DNA of 64,000 bases from JBCDHN01 sp965224535 (lineage in GTDB: Bacteria > Verrucomicrobiota > Verrucomicrobiia > Verrucomicrobiales > DEV007), in assembly GCA_965224535.1 (NCBI GenBank), contig CBDCZR010000019.1, forward strand, positions 1 through 64,000. Direction: 5' to 3'. The position numbers and the translations under genes are program-made. The notes beneath the pieces were generated by a model. That model did no database searches. It was not told the origin of the DNA and saw only the letters and a program-made list of their open reading frames with translations. Every line of letters begins with the position of its first letter. The first letter of the stretch is position 1. Positions 35,204 through 43,029 of the stretch are shown here, piece after piece.

Positions 35204-35226
35204 GGCTGGACGGGTTGGGAAAATGA

Positions 35227-35256
35227 GGGAGCGCCCGCAATGGCGCGGGCACTCCC
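35227..35256. terminator. Hairpin between membrane-protein gene and TIR gene
   Basis: GGGAGCGCCCGC pairs with GCGGGCACTCCC (11 of 12) around a 6-base loop. For leftward transcription it is followed by TCATTTTCCC, a weak T-rich tract. It may attenuate or end transcription from the membrane-protein gene at 35279 before the TIR gene. Confidence 0.45.
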
Positions 35257-35278
35257 GGTGGTGCGGGTTAGGGTGTGG

Positions 35279-35713
35279 TTAGACCTGGATGGGCGGAAGT
35301 ACGCCCTGAGCCAGGAGGTAGACGGCAGCCGCCACAACGGCTAGCAACGCCAACACGGTGACGCGGCCGAGAAGGACGCGGAATTCCTTCCACGCGAGAA
35401 CGCCGCTAAGCACGCGAGCCACGAGAGCGAGCAGGATGAGACCGCCGATTCCCGGTGCACCCCGGCTGAGGAACGGGTCCAGGAAAGTGACGGCGCAGTC
35501 GAGAGACGACCGGCCAAAATCCTGGAGCTCCCCGCCGTAGGTGGCGATGAGGTCGTGTGCCCGGACAGGATGGTCCAGGGTGGTTGCGGTTGAAGCCAAC
35601 TGACTGCCGTGAGCGTCAAGGTGGCGTTCGAACGAACCGCGCGCTGCGGGGCCCACGATGAGAATGAGGGCCGCGAGTAACGCGAGTAGCTTGGTGGTGG
35701 GGGTTTTTGGCAT
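35279..35713 (-). CDS. Small membrane protein upstream of the TIR-NACHT pair
   Basis: 144 residues from the ATG at 35713. Hydrophobic segments are 'LLALLAALILIVGPAA' near the N-terminus, 'GIGGLILLALVARVLSGVLA' and 'VTVLALLAVVAAAVYLLAQG', with a ~55-residue polar loop between the first and second that would face the periplasm if the first is a signal anchor. Same orientation as, and 75 bp upstream of, the TIR gene. No family recognised. It could be an unrelated gene, or a membrane component of the TIR-NACHT locus. Confidence 0.6.
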   Translation of the reverse strand: MPKTPTTKLLALLAALILIVGPAARGSFERHLDAHGSQLASTATTLDHPVRAHDLIATYGGELQDFGRSSLDCAVTFLDPFLSRGAPGIGGLILLALVARVLSGVLAWKEFRVLLGRVTVLALLAVVAAAVYLLAQGVLPPIQV

Positions 35714-35840
35714 ATTTTTTTGCAGTTTTGGAGGTGGTTTTGAACGAGCCGCCAACCCTTGGGCTCCACGCTTGCAAAACGGGCAAATCGTGGTTTTATG
35801 CCATCACCTCTGATCGCAGCCTTCGGGTTGGCGACCATGG

Positions 35841-35872
35841 AGCCCCGGTTCGGCAGTCGCCGTGCCGGGGCT
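35841..35872 (+). ncRNA. Stable nested hairpin in a gene-free stretch
   Basis: AGCCCCGG (35841) pairs with CCGGGGCT (ending 35872); within the loop CGGC-AGTC-GCCG forms a second stem. On the plus strand it is followed by TTCCATTT, so it could be a terminator, or part of a small structured RNA beginning near 35790. The surrounding 35714-36048 stretch holds no convincing gene. It could not be assigned to a known RNA family by eye. Confidence 0.35.
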
Positions 35873-35942
35873 TTCCATTTCGGGCATCATTCTGTGGCGA
35901 AGCGGTGTGGTGTGTCAAGGATTTTTCGCGGCTCGCTCTCTC

Positions 35943-35986
35943 TTTTCGCTGGTTTTCACATTTATTTTCGCTAGTTTTCACATTTA
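35943..35986. repeat. Two head-to-tail 22-bp repeats
   Basis: Two adjacent 22-bp units beginning TTTTCGCTGG and TTTTCGCTAG and both ending TTTTCACATTTA differ at one base. They lie 60 bp upstream of the truncated secreted gene at 36049. They may be regulator binding sites or the product of a local duplication. Confidence 0.6.
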
Positions 35987-36048
35987 AGGCGCTGCCCCGC
36001 TCGACAATTTCGGTTCGCGTCCCGGAGGCTTCAGTTGTAGGTGGAGGG

Positions 36049-36402
36049 ATGAATGCTTGGCTGCTGTTTCCATTGTTCTTGGCGTTCCTGTTCGTTGGCG
36101 TTTCGGGCGTCGTTGCAGCGCCCATCACCGTGAACGAGGACAGCGGGCCAACCTACGATTCTCACCCGTCGGCGGCGGAGGTTGAGGTGGGCGGTGAAGG
36201 GCGCACGTGGATGGCCTGGCATGCTTACCACCGCTCTCGCGACCGGGTCTTGGCCCGCGAAATCCGGCCGGGCAGCTTGGGGCCGGTTCATGCGCCCCAA
36301 AACAAAAGTCAATCTGGTTTATTTTCCCATTTTCCAGCCTTGCTCCGCCTCTTCCGCCTTGCCTTGCCTACCTCTTGCGGCGAGAACCAAGCGTCAGCAT
36401 GA
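36049..36402 (+). pseudogene. N-terminal remnant of a secreted protein
   Basis: The ATG at 36049 follows GGTGGAGGG and opens a clear signal peptide (MNAWLLFPLFLAFLFVGVSG, cleaved near VVAAP). The mature start 'TVNEDSGPTYDSHPSAAEVE' then 'WMAWHAYHRSRDRVLAREIR' resembles the first blade of secreted TolB/WD40-like propeller proteins of planctomycetes. After about residue 85 (near 36300) the sequence turns into non-coding-like, T/C-rich DNA and the frame ends at 36402. Truncation of a much longer gene is the best reading. Confidence 0.5.
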
Positions 36403-36726
36403 TTTTCCAAATCACGTCCTTTCAGTCCCTTAGGTCCCTTTCGATTCTCCCTTTTTCGCTTTGTGAGTTGACTAGGATGGGCGGGTGCGGAATCATGGAT
36501 GGTAGCCCTGTTAGAACAGGTGCCCTGAAATTGAAAAAAACCGACTCTGCAGCGCAAAATTTTTCTGATATTTCGCCCTCCCTCCTGAGAATTGCCGCAA
36601 AATTGCAATCATTTCAAAAACCGCGAAGGTTTAAGGATATGAATTAGTTGGATTATAATAATTTCCATATAAATTACGCGTTGTTTTTGATCGAGTTGTC
36701 CCAAAACCTGATCCCATTCTCCAAAA
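36403..36726. other. AT-rich gene-free region with a TATAAT box
   Basis: No gene supported. The right half is unusually AT-rich and contains TATAAT at 36654-36659, 67 bp upstream of the ATG at 36727; the hexamer 17 bp upstream (TTAAGG) is a poor -35. It is followed by ATAATTTCCATA (36658-36669), an exact 12-mer also found in the divergent region upstream of the secretion locus (57103-57114). Confidence 0.4.
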
Positions 36727-37572
36727 ATGAACGCCACGCATACCATCAGGACCCAAATAAGCGCCTGGAGGAGAGAAAAAGGCCCTTTTGCCCGGCCAAA
36801 TTCCGTGCTCTACGCAACTGCCGCATTGCTTTGCGGGCTCGTCCCAGCCTCCGCGGAGGAAGAGAAGAAAAGAGCCGCCTCCGGTCTGGCTTTCCGCTGG
36901 CAACGGCCGACTGAGCTGCCTCTTCCGCCGGAACTGGCGAATCCCGGCCGGCGTGGCCGCATTCCGCCGGCCTCCAGTTTGCGCACCGCTCCAACCACCG
37001 CGTCGGTGGAAATCGCCCGCAAAGCGCCGTGGATCAGCGATTTGATCGACGTAGATTTGTTCGCCGGTTACTACGAATTCGACGAGGGCCCGGAGGACGA
37101 TTACTCGGTGATGAAAGCCGGTTTGGACATGGCCATCACCAATACCCTCCACTTTGAAGCGTCGTATTATGAGGACCATGATTTGGACGCTTCGAGCGGT
37201 TTTGTGGGTTTGTGGGCCTCTCTGCCGCTTGGCGACCGCAAGGATGACGAAGGTGAAAAAGGCGTGGTCAGGAGCCTCTGGAACGCGGTTACCCCATCGG
37301 GCGTGAATCGGTTGCGAACGCGAAAATCGGCGGAAAACGAGGGAAAATCGAGCAACTACGAGCATCGCGTGGTTCCCGTTCCCGTTCCCGTTCCCGTTAG
37401 TGAGCAGCCCGCCAAGAAAAACGAACGTCCCGGCTTGTTTTCGCGCGTTTTTGGGTCGGGATCCTCCGAATCGAGGCAAAACTCGGCGCCAGCCGCGGAA
37501 AAAGCCGAAAAATCCGCTGGTCCGGTGCGAAAAATCGTTCGCAGGCTCGGCCGAAAGGCAAATCGGCGGTAA
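36727..37572 (+). CDS. Exported protein of unknown function with VPVP repeat
   Basis: 281 residues. A long basic N-terminal region precedes a hydrophobic stretch 'LYATAALLCGLVPASA' that could be a signal sequence, cut near AEEE. The central part 'LIDVDLFAGYYEFDEGPEDD' / 'GLDMAITNTLHFEASYYEDH' has alternating residues typical of outer-membrane or beta-barrel-like strands. A VPVPVPVPV tract comes from a hexanucleotide repeat, and the C-terminus is rich in Arg/Lys/Ser ('RKIVRRLGRKANRR'). No family recognised. Confidence 0.5.
   Translation: MNATHTIRTQISAWRREKGPFARPNSVLYATAALLCGLVPASAEEEKKRAASGLAFRWQRPTELPLPPELANPGRRGRIPPASSLRTAPTTASVEIARKAPWISDLIDVDLFAGYYEFDEGPEDDYSVMKAGLDMAITNTLHFEASYYEDHDLDASSGFVGLWASLPLGDRKDDEGEKGVVRSLWNAVTPSGVNRLRTRKSAENEGKSSNYEHRVVPVPVPVPVSEQPAKKNERPGLFSRVFGSGSSESRQNSAPAAEKAEKSAGPVRKIVRRLGRKANRR
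37372..37398 (+). repeat. GTTCCC hexanucleotide microsatellite
   Basis: Four perfect tandem GTTCCC units plus a partial fifth encode Val-Pro repeats. The length is a multiple of three, so copy-number change would lengthen the tract without a frameshift. Confidence 0.9.
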
Positions 37573-37583
37573 CACCCCGAACC

Positions 37584-38095
37584 GTGCTGAAAATTTCGGC
37601 CAACAGCCTCCTAGCCCTGGCGTTGGCCATAGCTCCGGGGATGGGTTACGAGCCGTTTTTGCGCAGGGTTCTTCGGGAGAATCCTCACCGCGAAGTGCGC
37701 GGCATGGCCAATATTTCGCTGGCGCAGTTTTTGAACGACAAATTGCGCGCAATTCGATTGGCCGGTGACCGTCCCGAGCTGGCCAAGCGCCTCCAAATTC
37801 AGTTTGGCGAGGACTACCTGCGTGAGATGCGCGAACTTGGAGACGAGAAGCTGGAATCGCGGATTGAGGCGCTGTTCCAGCAGGCCGCGGAACAATACGG
37901 CGACGTCAAAATTCGCATCGGCGGGACGGTCGGCGAAAAAGTCGGGGCTGAGCTCCACAAACGCGCCACCTGGCGATCGGAAAAATCGCCCCCGACATCA
38001 AGGGGGTGGATCAGGACGGCAATTCGTTCGAGCTGAGCGAGTATCGCGGCAAGGTCGTGCTGCTCTATTTTTGGTCGGACTGGGGCGGCGGATAG
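37584..38095 (+). pseudogene. Truncated TlpA/AhpC-TSA-like thiol-disulfide protein
   Basis: The first frame (GTG at 37584) encodes 'RRVLRENPHREVRGMANISL' and 'QFGEDYLREMRELGDEKLES', the helical region found before the redoxin domain in secreted PVC TlpA-like proteins. Near 37965 the coding frame changes by one and continues as 'IGKIAPDIKGVDQDGNSFEL' then 'YRGKVVLLYFWSDWGGG' with a stop at 38095. In intact proteins the active-site CxxC follows 'FW..W', so the gene is cut exactly there. It is joined head-on to the truncated DUF1592 gene at about 38090. Non-functional. Confidence 0.75.
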
Positions 38096-38826
38096 CCGTA
38101 GTGAAGGGCGAGCCGCGGGTTGAGCATGGTCCAGTCCGAATGCAAAAACTCGGCCGCGCTTGGCGTTGCGGTCGTAGACTTCGCCAAAGAAGGCCACCGT
38201 TTCGGAAAACATGCTCTGCTGCAGCCAAAGATCGTATTCGGGATAAAGCCTGGAGTCGGGCGGAAACATGCCGAGCCGGTCGAGCTGCAGCGATTGGCGT
38301 GGAAAGGAAGATTTGAAACGCGCGGCCTTTTCATCGCCTAACATCCGCCGAACTTGTTTCCGCAATATAGCGGGTAGGTGCAGATTCCCGGCCTGCGCCG
38401 CGGTAAGGAGTTCTTCGTCAGGCAGGGAACTCCACAGGAAATAGGAAAGCCGGCTGGCGAGTTCCCAATCATGAATCCGATCGCGCTTTTGCCCGGCATC
38501 GCCCCCCACAAGATAGAAGAAATTCCTCGACGCCATCACTCCAAGCATCCCTAGCTTATAGGCAGCGCGGAAGTTTTCGCCCGCATCCAATTCATCCTCC
38601 ATCAACTTCGCATAACGTGATACCTCGGCATCGGAAGCCGGCCGGTGCCAGGCTGCTTCCGCGAACTCGGCCAGGTTTTGGCGCGCCGCAGGTCTATCTT
38701 CGCTTTTGGGGTAAAACTGCATCCGCTTCGCCAAATCCGCGGGCTTCGTGATGGGCCCTTCCCACTCGATCCAGTCGATCATCAACAAGGGAAAGACGAC
38801 CTTTCCGTGTTCGTCCGTGATCCGCG
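38092..38826 (-). pseudogene. Fragment of a DUF1592/DUF1588-type (planctomycete cytochrome-like) protein
   Basis: The minus strand encodes 'DEHGKVVFPLLMIDWIEWEG', 'WELASRLSYFLWSSLPDEEL', 'LQLDRLGMFPPDSRLYPEYD', and, after a frameshift near 38165, 'FLHSDWTMLNPRLALHYGYP'. These are hallmark blocks of the long secreted DUF1592-family proteins of Planctomycetes and Verrucomicrobia. Both ends are missing: a stop lies just before the first block and the gene is cut at ~38092. Intact relatives are some 800 residues long and usually pair with DUF1552 genes, as the fragment at 39600 does here. Confidence 0.8.
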
Positions 38827-38859
38827 CTTATTATCACATTTCGCGTCACCGAATGGCCG

Positions 38860-39498
38860 GCTGTATTCACATTGGCGATTCCGTTATCGCAATTGCGATA
38901 GACGGCCCGTCCAGCAGGGTTTCGCAGCCATCGTGCGCGCTAAAACCTTCGTCGCCGCAGTCAGATGCGTTGCAGTTGTAGAACTGCGCGTCCTTGACCG
39001 TCCCGTGGATATTAAACCCGTCGTTATACACATAATTCACATTCAGGTCTCTGATCACAAAATGACTCTGTGGACCATTCATCTGCACGCCATTACCGCG
39101 AACCGCGGCTCCATTTTTCCATCCACCAAGAGGAACAACCGTGATACGAGATCGCTGCGTTGAACCGTTCCGTTATCTAAAGAGGGCTTCCAACCATCCG
39201 GCGAACAAATATCCGTGCCGCGAAGAATCGCGCCATTGCCGTTGAGCGTGATGGGCTTGCCGGGTTCGCCACCGGGATGTCCGTAGAAATTGGCGCTGTC
39301 GCGATATGGCTCGGCATGGGCGGCCAGGTGAATGGTATCTCCCGGCTGCGCCTTGGAAATGGCAAGCGCGATCGTGGCCAGGGCATCGTTTGGTATCGTG
39401 CCGGAATGATCGTCATCACCAGAAACGTTATCGACATACCAATCCGCGGCGAATAGCGAAGTGGCGATGAGCAGGGGAAGAAGGAAGAAGAGCTTCAT
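38860..39498 (-). pseudogene. Fragment of a secreted parallel beta-helix protein
   Basis: From the ATG at 39498 a signal peptide (MKLFFLLPLLIATSLFAADW) leads into 'YVDNVSGDDDHSGTIPNDAL' and 'AKAQPGDTIHLAAHAE'-like sequence, the start of DUF1565/right-handed beta-helix proteins. The first frame ends near 39079; the sequence continues in another frame as 'MNGPQSHFVIRDLNVNYVYN' and 'FYNCNASDCGDEGFSAHDGC' and is cut at about 38860. At least one frameshift and a 3' truncation mark it as non-functional. Confidence 0.7.
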
Positions 39499-39599
39499 GG
39501 TATTTAGAGCTTCAATTCTGACGTTTGGACATGTTTGCGTAGAATTTGGTGCATCTGTCAAGATTTAAGACTTAACACTTCAATCTCCGGCTTGGCCGG

Positions 39600-40417
39600 T
39601 TAGGCTGGCTCCAAGCCGGACAACATTCCGGTGCTGCTGGCAAACCTATCGGCCTCGATTCCCATGCGCTACAACATGCTCGCGAACAAATTGGGCAGCG
39701 GAGCGTTCTTCTTGCGATCGAACGCCAGATGCTGACCATGTTTGAACCCGCCGCCTGCGAGCAACATCGGCATGTTCTTCGTATCGTGGTTATTGCCATT
39801 GCCCAGGTTGCTGCCATATAGCAACATGGTTCAGTCGAGCAGCGATTCACCACCCTCATCGCTATCGCGCAGACCGCCTAGCAAGTTTGCCAACGCCCGG
39901 AATTGCGCCAACTCCAGGTTCTTCAGTTCCTCCAGCTTCTCTTCCCGGCCGACGTGGTGGGATAGATTGTGGCTCTCAGTTTTTTACGCCGGGAATGTGC
40001 GCCGAAAACCCGTCCAATCTGATCAGCGATGTGATGAGCCGGGTCGAATCCGTGGCCAACGCCAGACGAATCAGCTCATACATCGTGGTGAGCTTGTCAG
40101 GGAGATATTCCTGAGGCCGCGGTTCCGGCGCGTCCACCTGCGGTTTGGGCTTGCGGGCCCAGGCTTCAGAGATTTCCAGCCGCCGCTCCACTTCGCGGAC
40201 GGAGGTGAAATATTGGTCCAGCCGCTCCCGGTCGGCTTTGCCGAGCAGCTGTTACAGTTCCTTGGCCCGGTCGCCCACGGCATCGAGAATACTGCGACCC
40301 ACGCGCATTTCGTGGATCTGCCGCGCGACATCCGCTTCCTTCCCCGCCACGAACAAGGTGCGAAACACGGCGGCCGGATCATTCTCCGCCGGACGCTCAA
40401 GGAAATGCACGATTATG
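39600..40417 (-). pseudogene. DUF1552 family protein, decayed
   Basis: Recognisable blocks on the minus strand: 'DVARQIHEMRVGRSILDAVG', 'GKADRERLDQYFTSVREVER', 'YLPDKLTTMYELIRLALATD', 'TMLLYGSNLGNGNNHDTKNM', 'MLLAGGGFKHGQHLAFDRKK', 'NAPLPNLFASML', ending 'GMLSGLEPA'. The frame is broken by three stop codons, at 40252-40254 (TAA), 39831-39833 (TGA) and 39669-39671 (TAG), and one frameshift near 39985. All three stops can be derived from Gln or Arg codons by a C-to-T change. The N-terminus is missing where the transposase remnant begins. Confidence 0.8.
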
Positions 40418-40418
40418 G

Positions 40419-40571
40419 CGGGGTTTAGAGGCGGTGCGTCACGAGCAAACGTGCAAGGTTCTGGCTTACAATATGCGTCGGATAGTGCGATTGGAAGAAG
40501 ACGCAGCCAAGGCACAGCACAAAGCGTTGTTGGAGAAGCAACGCGAACGGATCGAGCGACAGGCTGCATAG
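40419..40571 (+). mobile_element. C-terminal remnant of an insertion-sequence transposase
   Basis: The open frame reads 'GLEAVRHEQTCKVLAYNMRR' then 'IVRLEEDAAKAQHKALLEKQ' and ends with TAG. The pattern RGL.-V..E....LAYN-RR is characteristic of the C-terminus of IS1182/IS5-like transposases. Only ~50 residues remain and no terminal inverted repeats were found. It abuts the broken DUF1552 gene, suggesting that the insertion started the decay. Confidence 0.45.
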
Positions 40572-40800
40572 AAGGTTGGTTTGGGAAGAGAGCGAACGGG
40601 ACCCATGAGGGAGAGGTGCGCCCGGGTATCTCGATTTTTGGGAAAAGTAAGCTGATTTTCGATTTTCGCACGCGCCGGTGGCCGCGGCGCAATATTGGCT
40701 CCACCGCGTCTACCGAATTGATGGGAAATTAACTCCAATTGCCCCGCATCCCCTTTTCGGCTAGGGTCTCGCTAACGCCCTAACCAAAACACCCAAACCC

Positions 40801-41415
40801 GTGCAACTCGCCTGCCTCGACCTCGAAGGAGTCCTCATCCCGGAAATCTGGATCAACGTCGCCGAACGCACCGGAATCGACGTCCTGCGCGCCACAACGC
40901 GCGATATCCCGGATTACGACGAGTTGATGCAGCTGCGTCTCCGGGTTCTCGCGGAAAACGGCCTGGGAATCGCGGACATCCAGGCCGCGATCGACGAAAT
41001 GGGGCCGTTGGAGGGCGCCAAGGACTTTTTGGGCTGGTTGAAGGAGCGCTTTCAGGTCATCATTTTGTCCGACACGTTTTACGAGTTCGCCGCGCCGCTG
41101 ATGCGCCAGCTCGACTTTCCGACGTTGTTCTGCCACCGGCTGGAAATCAGCGAAACCGGCAAGGTGGCCAACTATCACCTGCGCCAACCGGATCAAAAGC
41201 GCGAGGCCGTGAAAGCGTTTCACCGGCTCAAATTTCGGGTCATCGCCGCGGGGGATTCTTACAACGACACCACGATGCTTTCCGAGGCCGATGCGGGGAT
41301 CCTATTTTGCCCGCCGCAGAACGTGATCGATGAATTTCCGCAATTTCCGGTGACGCGGGATTATTCGCAGTTGCAGGCGGCGTTTTTGAATGCGCAGGCG
41401 CGGATTGACGATTGA
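40801..41415 (+). CDS. thrH: ThrH-type phosphoserine phosphatase / homoserine phosphotransferase
   Basis: 204 residues, GTG start. HAD-superfamily motifs: motif I 'ACLDLEGVLIPEIWINVAER' (nucleophile Asp in D-L-E-G-V), motif II 'VIILSDTFYEF', motif III/IV 'VIAAGDSYNDTTMLSEADAG'. The motifs 'TTRDIPDYDELM' and 'LMRQLDFPTLFCH' match the Pseudomonas ThrH enzyme closely. ThrH dephosphorylates phosphoserine and can transfer the phosphate to homoserine, linking serine and threonine synthesis. It appears to be followed by plsY, 73 bp downstream. Confidence 0.93.
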   Translation: MQLACLDLEGVLIPEIWINVAERTGIDVLRATTRDIPDYDELMQLRLRVLAENGLGIADIQAAIDEMGPLEGAKDFLGWLKERFQVIILSDTFYEFAAPLMRQLDFPTLFCHRLEISETGKVANYHLRQPDQKREAVKAFHRLKFRVIAAGDSYNDTTMLSEADAGILFCPPQNVIDEFPQFPVTRDYSQLQAAFLNAQARIDD

Positions 41416-41488
41416 CGATCGGCGATTGTTGCAGGTTGATGGACGCACTTCCGCGAAATCGAAGCTCAGCAATCACCAATTCCGCAAA

Positions 41489-42118
41489 GTGTCCTGGCTG
41501 CCCTACATTTGGCTCCCCATCGGCTACCTGGTTGGCAGCACGCCGTTTGGCTTCATTGCCGGCAAACTCAAGGGGATCGACATTCGCGAACATGGCAGCG
41601 GAAACATCGGCGCCACCAATGTTCTGCGCACGCTGGGCAAACCCATCGGCGTCACCGTTTTTGCAATGGACTTCCTGAAAGGCTTCTGGCCGGTTTTGCT
41701 GGCGCGATTGACCGCGAATGAAACCGGTCAGGACGGTCTCATCCCGGTTTTCACCTGCGCAACCACCATCCTGGGCCACAATTTCCCGATTTGGCTCAAA
41801 TTCAAGGGCGGCAAGGGCATCGCCACCTCCGGAGGCGCCATGTTGCCGCTCATGCCGACGATTATCTTCGCGGCGCTGGTGCTCTGGGGCATCACGTTTT
41901 GGGCCACGCGTTACGTGAGTCTGGCCTCCATCGTCGCCGCCATCACCCTCCCCGCCGGGCTGGTTGTGGAGGGGATGTTCGGCCACTGGCGGCTCCCGCT
42001 GCTCATCGTAACCGCCACCATCAGCGCCATGGCCATTTGGCGGCACAAAACCAACATCATCCGCTTGATGGCGGGGACGGAAAACCGCTTCACCCGGAAG
42101 AAAAAGCGGGCGATTTGA
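41489..42118 (+). CDS. plsY: Glycerol-3-phosphate acyltransferase PlsY
   Basis: 209 residues from a GTG at 41489; upstream in-frame codons lack homology and start inside thrH. PlsY uses acyl-phosphate to acylate glycerol-3-phosphate, the first step of phospholipid synthesis, in the inner membrane. The three conserved motifs are present: 'GYLVGSTPFGFIAGKLKGID' with 'HGSGNIGATNVLRTLGK', 'GHNFPIWLKFKGGKGIATSG' and the C-terminal 'RLMAGTENRF'. Several transmembrane helices are evident. Confidence 0.95.
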   Translation: MSWLPYIWLPIGYLVGSTPFGFIAGKLKGIDIREHGSGNIGATNVLRTLGKPIGVTVFAMDFLKGFWPVLLARLTANETGQDGLIPVFTCATTILGHNFPIWLKFKGGKGIATSGGAMLPLMPTIIFAALVLWGITFWATRYVSLASIVAAITLPAGLVVEGMFGHWRLPLLIVTATISAMAIWRHKTNIIRLMAGTENRFTRKKKRAI

Positions 42119-42204
42119 CGGTTGGTGAGCGCATGCGCTGAAGCTCACGGCTTGGGGACGCGCGTGCCCGCCGGTCGCGAAAGCGGCTCGCTGTCACTAT
42201 TAGC

Positions 42205-42825
42205 TTAGGCCGTTTCGGCAGACTCTTCCTGCGGTTTCAAGTCCGGCAACAAGCTTTCCAGGCGATCGAGTTGTGCCGCGGGGATTTTTTCCACGTTCAC
42301 CCGCTCTCCGGAGTGCAGCAGGATGCTGAAAGTGCCCTTTTTATCGTCGTATTTGATGCGCTTGGCGGCGTCGCAAACGTCGTCGTAGCGATAATTTTCG
42401 AACTCCAGTTTTCCACCAATTTTGTGGTGGATGATGCAAATGCGCTGGTTGGTGATGGCTACGGATAGTGGACTTGTTAGGCGGACCCTGCCAGTCAACG
42501 GGATCGCGGGCAGATCCTGCACGGCGATGTAGAAAATGTCTTCTTCTGGGGCCAGACCGTTGCTCAACTGGCCAAAGGCCTCGGAAACCAGTTGCTGATC
42601 CTGGCCGTCATCCTGAAAATTAGCGATCGTTTCGTGCAGATCAAACACCTCGGAAATGGGCTTCCAGCCGTCGAGTCCTTCGTAAAAAACAAAGTCGCTG
42701 GAGCTAATCTCTCCTTCGTTGAGCAGTTCTACCAACTGGTCCTGGCTGTAGGGCCCGATCGCCTCTTCCTGTCCCTGACGCAGAACGGAAAAAATCTGAT
42801 ACTCGGGAAGTTCGTTCGTGTTCAT
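42205..42825 (-). CDS. GYF_2/DUF4339 domain and PH-like domain protein
   Basis: 206 residues. Residues ~15-65 hold a GYF_2 (DUF4339) module: 'GPYSQDQLVELLNEGEISSS' and 'FEGLDGWKPI'-type ending (here 'VFYEGLDGWKPISEV'). Residues ~95-200 look like a bacterial PH-like domain ('FYIAVQDLPAIPLTGRVRLT', 'AITNQRICIIHHKIGGKLEF', 'YDDKKGTFSILLHSGERVNV'). Both domains bind peptides or lipids in other proteins; no membrane helix is seen. Specific role unknown. Confidence 0.7.
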   Translation of the reverse strand: MNTNELPEYQIFSVLRQGQEEAIGPYSQDQLVELLNEGEISSSDFVFYEGLDGWKPISEVFDLHETIANFQDDGQDQQLVSEAFGQLSNGLAPEEDIFYIAVQDLPAIPLTGRVRLTSPLSVAITNQRICIIHHKIGGKLEFENYRYDDVCDAAKRIKYDDKKGTFSILLHSGERVNVEKIPAAQLDRLESLLPDLKPQEESAETA

Positions 42826-43029
42826 GTCGTGCCTTAGGTTGCTGTTTGTCTCAAAAAATCGGTTTGAACTTGAAAATTCAACCTACCAATGGGCTGTTAG
42901 GTTTCAGGGAACAAGATCACTTCCAGCCAAAAGTCTACGCATAATGCTCAATTTTTGTGCGAACGCTGGGGCGGCCGGCTGAGAGGATGGACCATTGCGT
43001 TGCCGCTTTTTCCCCGTATGGTCCGCGCC

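Noticed and set aside
37372..37398. Hexanucleotide array as a regulatory or CRISPR element
   Set aside because: It lies in frame in a coding gene and is a simple microsatellite.
39831..39833. In-frame TGA in DUF1552 read as selenocysteine
   Set aside because: Two further stops (TAG, TAA) and a frameshift occur in the same gene and no SECIS-like hairpin follows. Decay is simpler.
41398..41430. Short GATTGACG repeats at the end of thrH as an attachment site
   Set aside because: Only two imperfect copies without an integrase or tRNA nearby.
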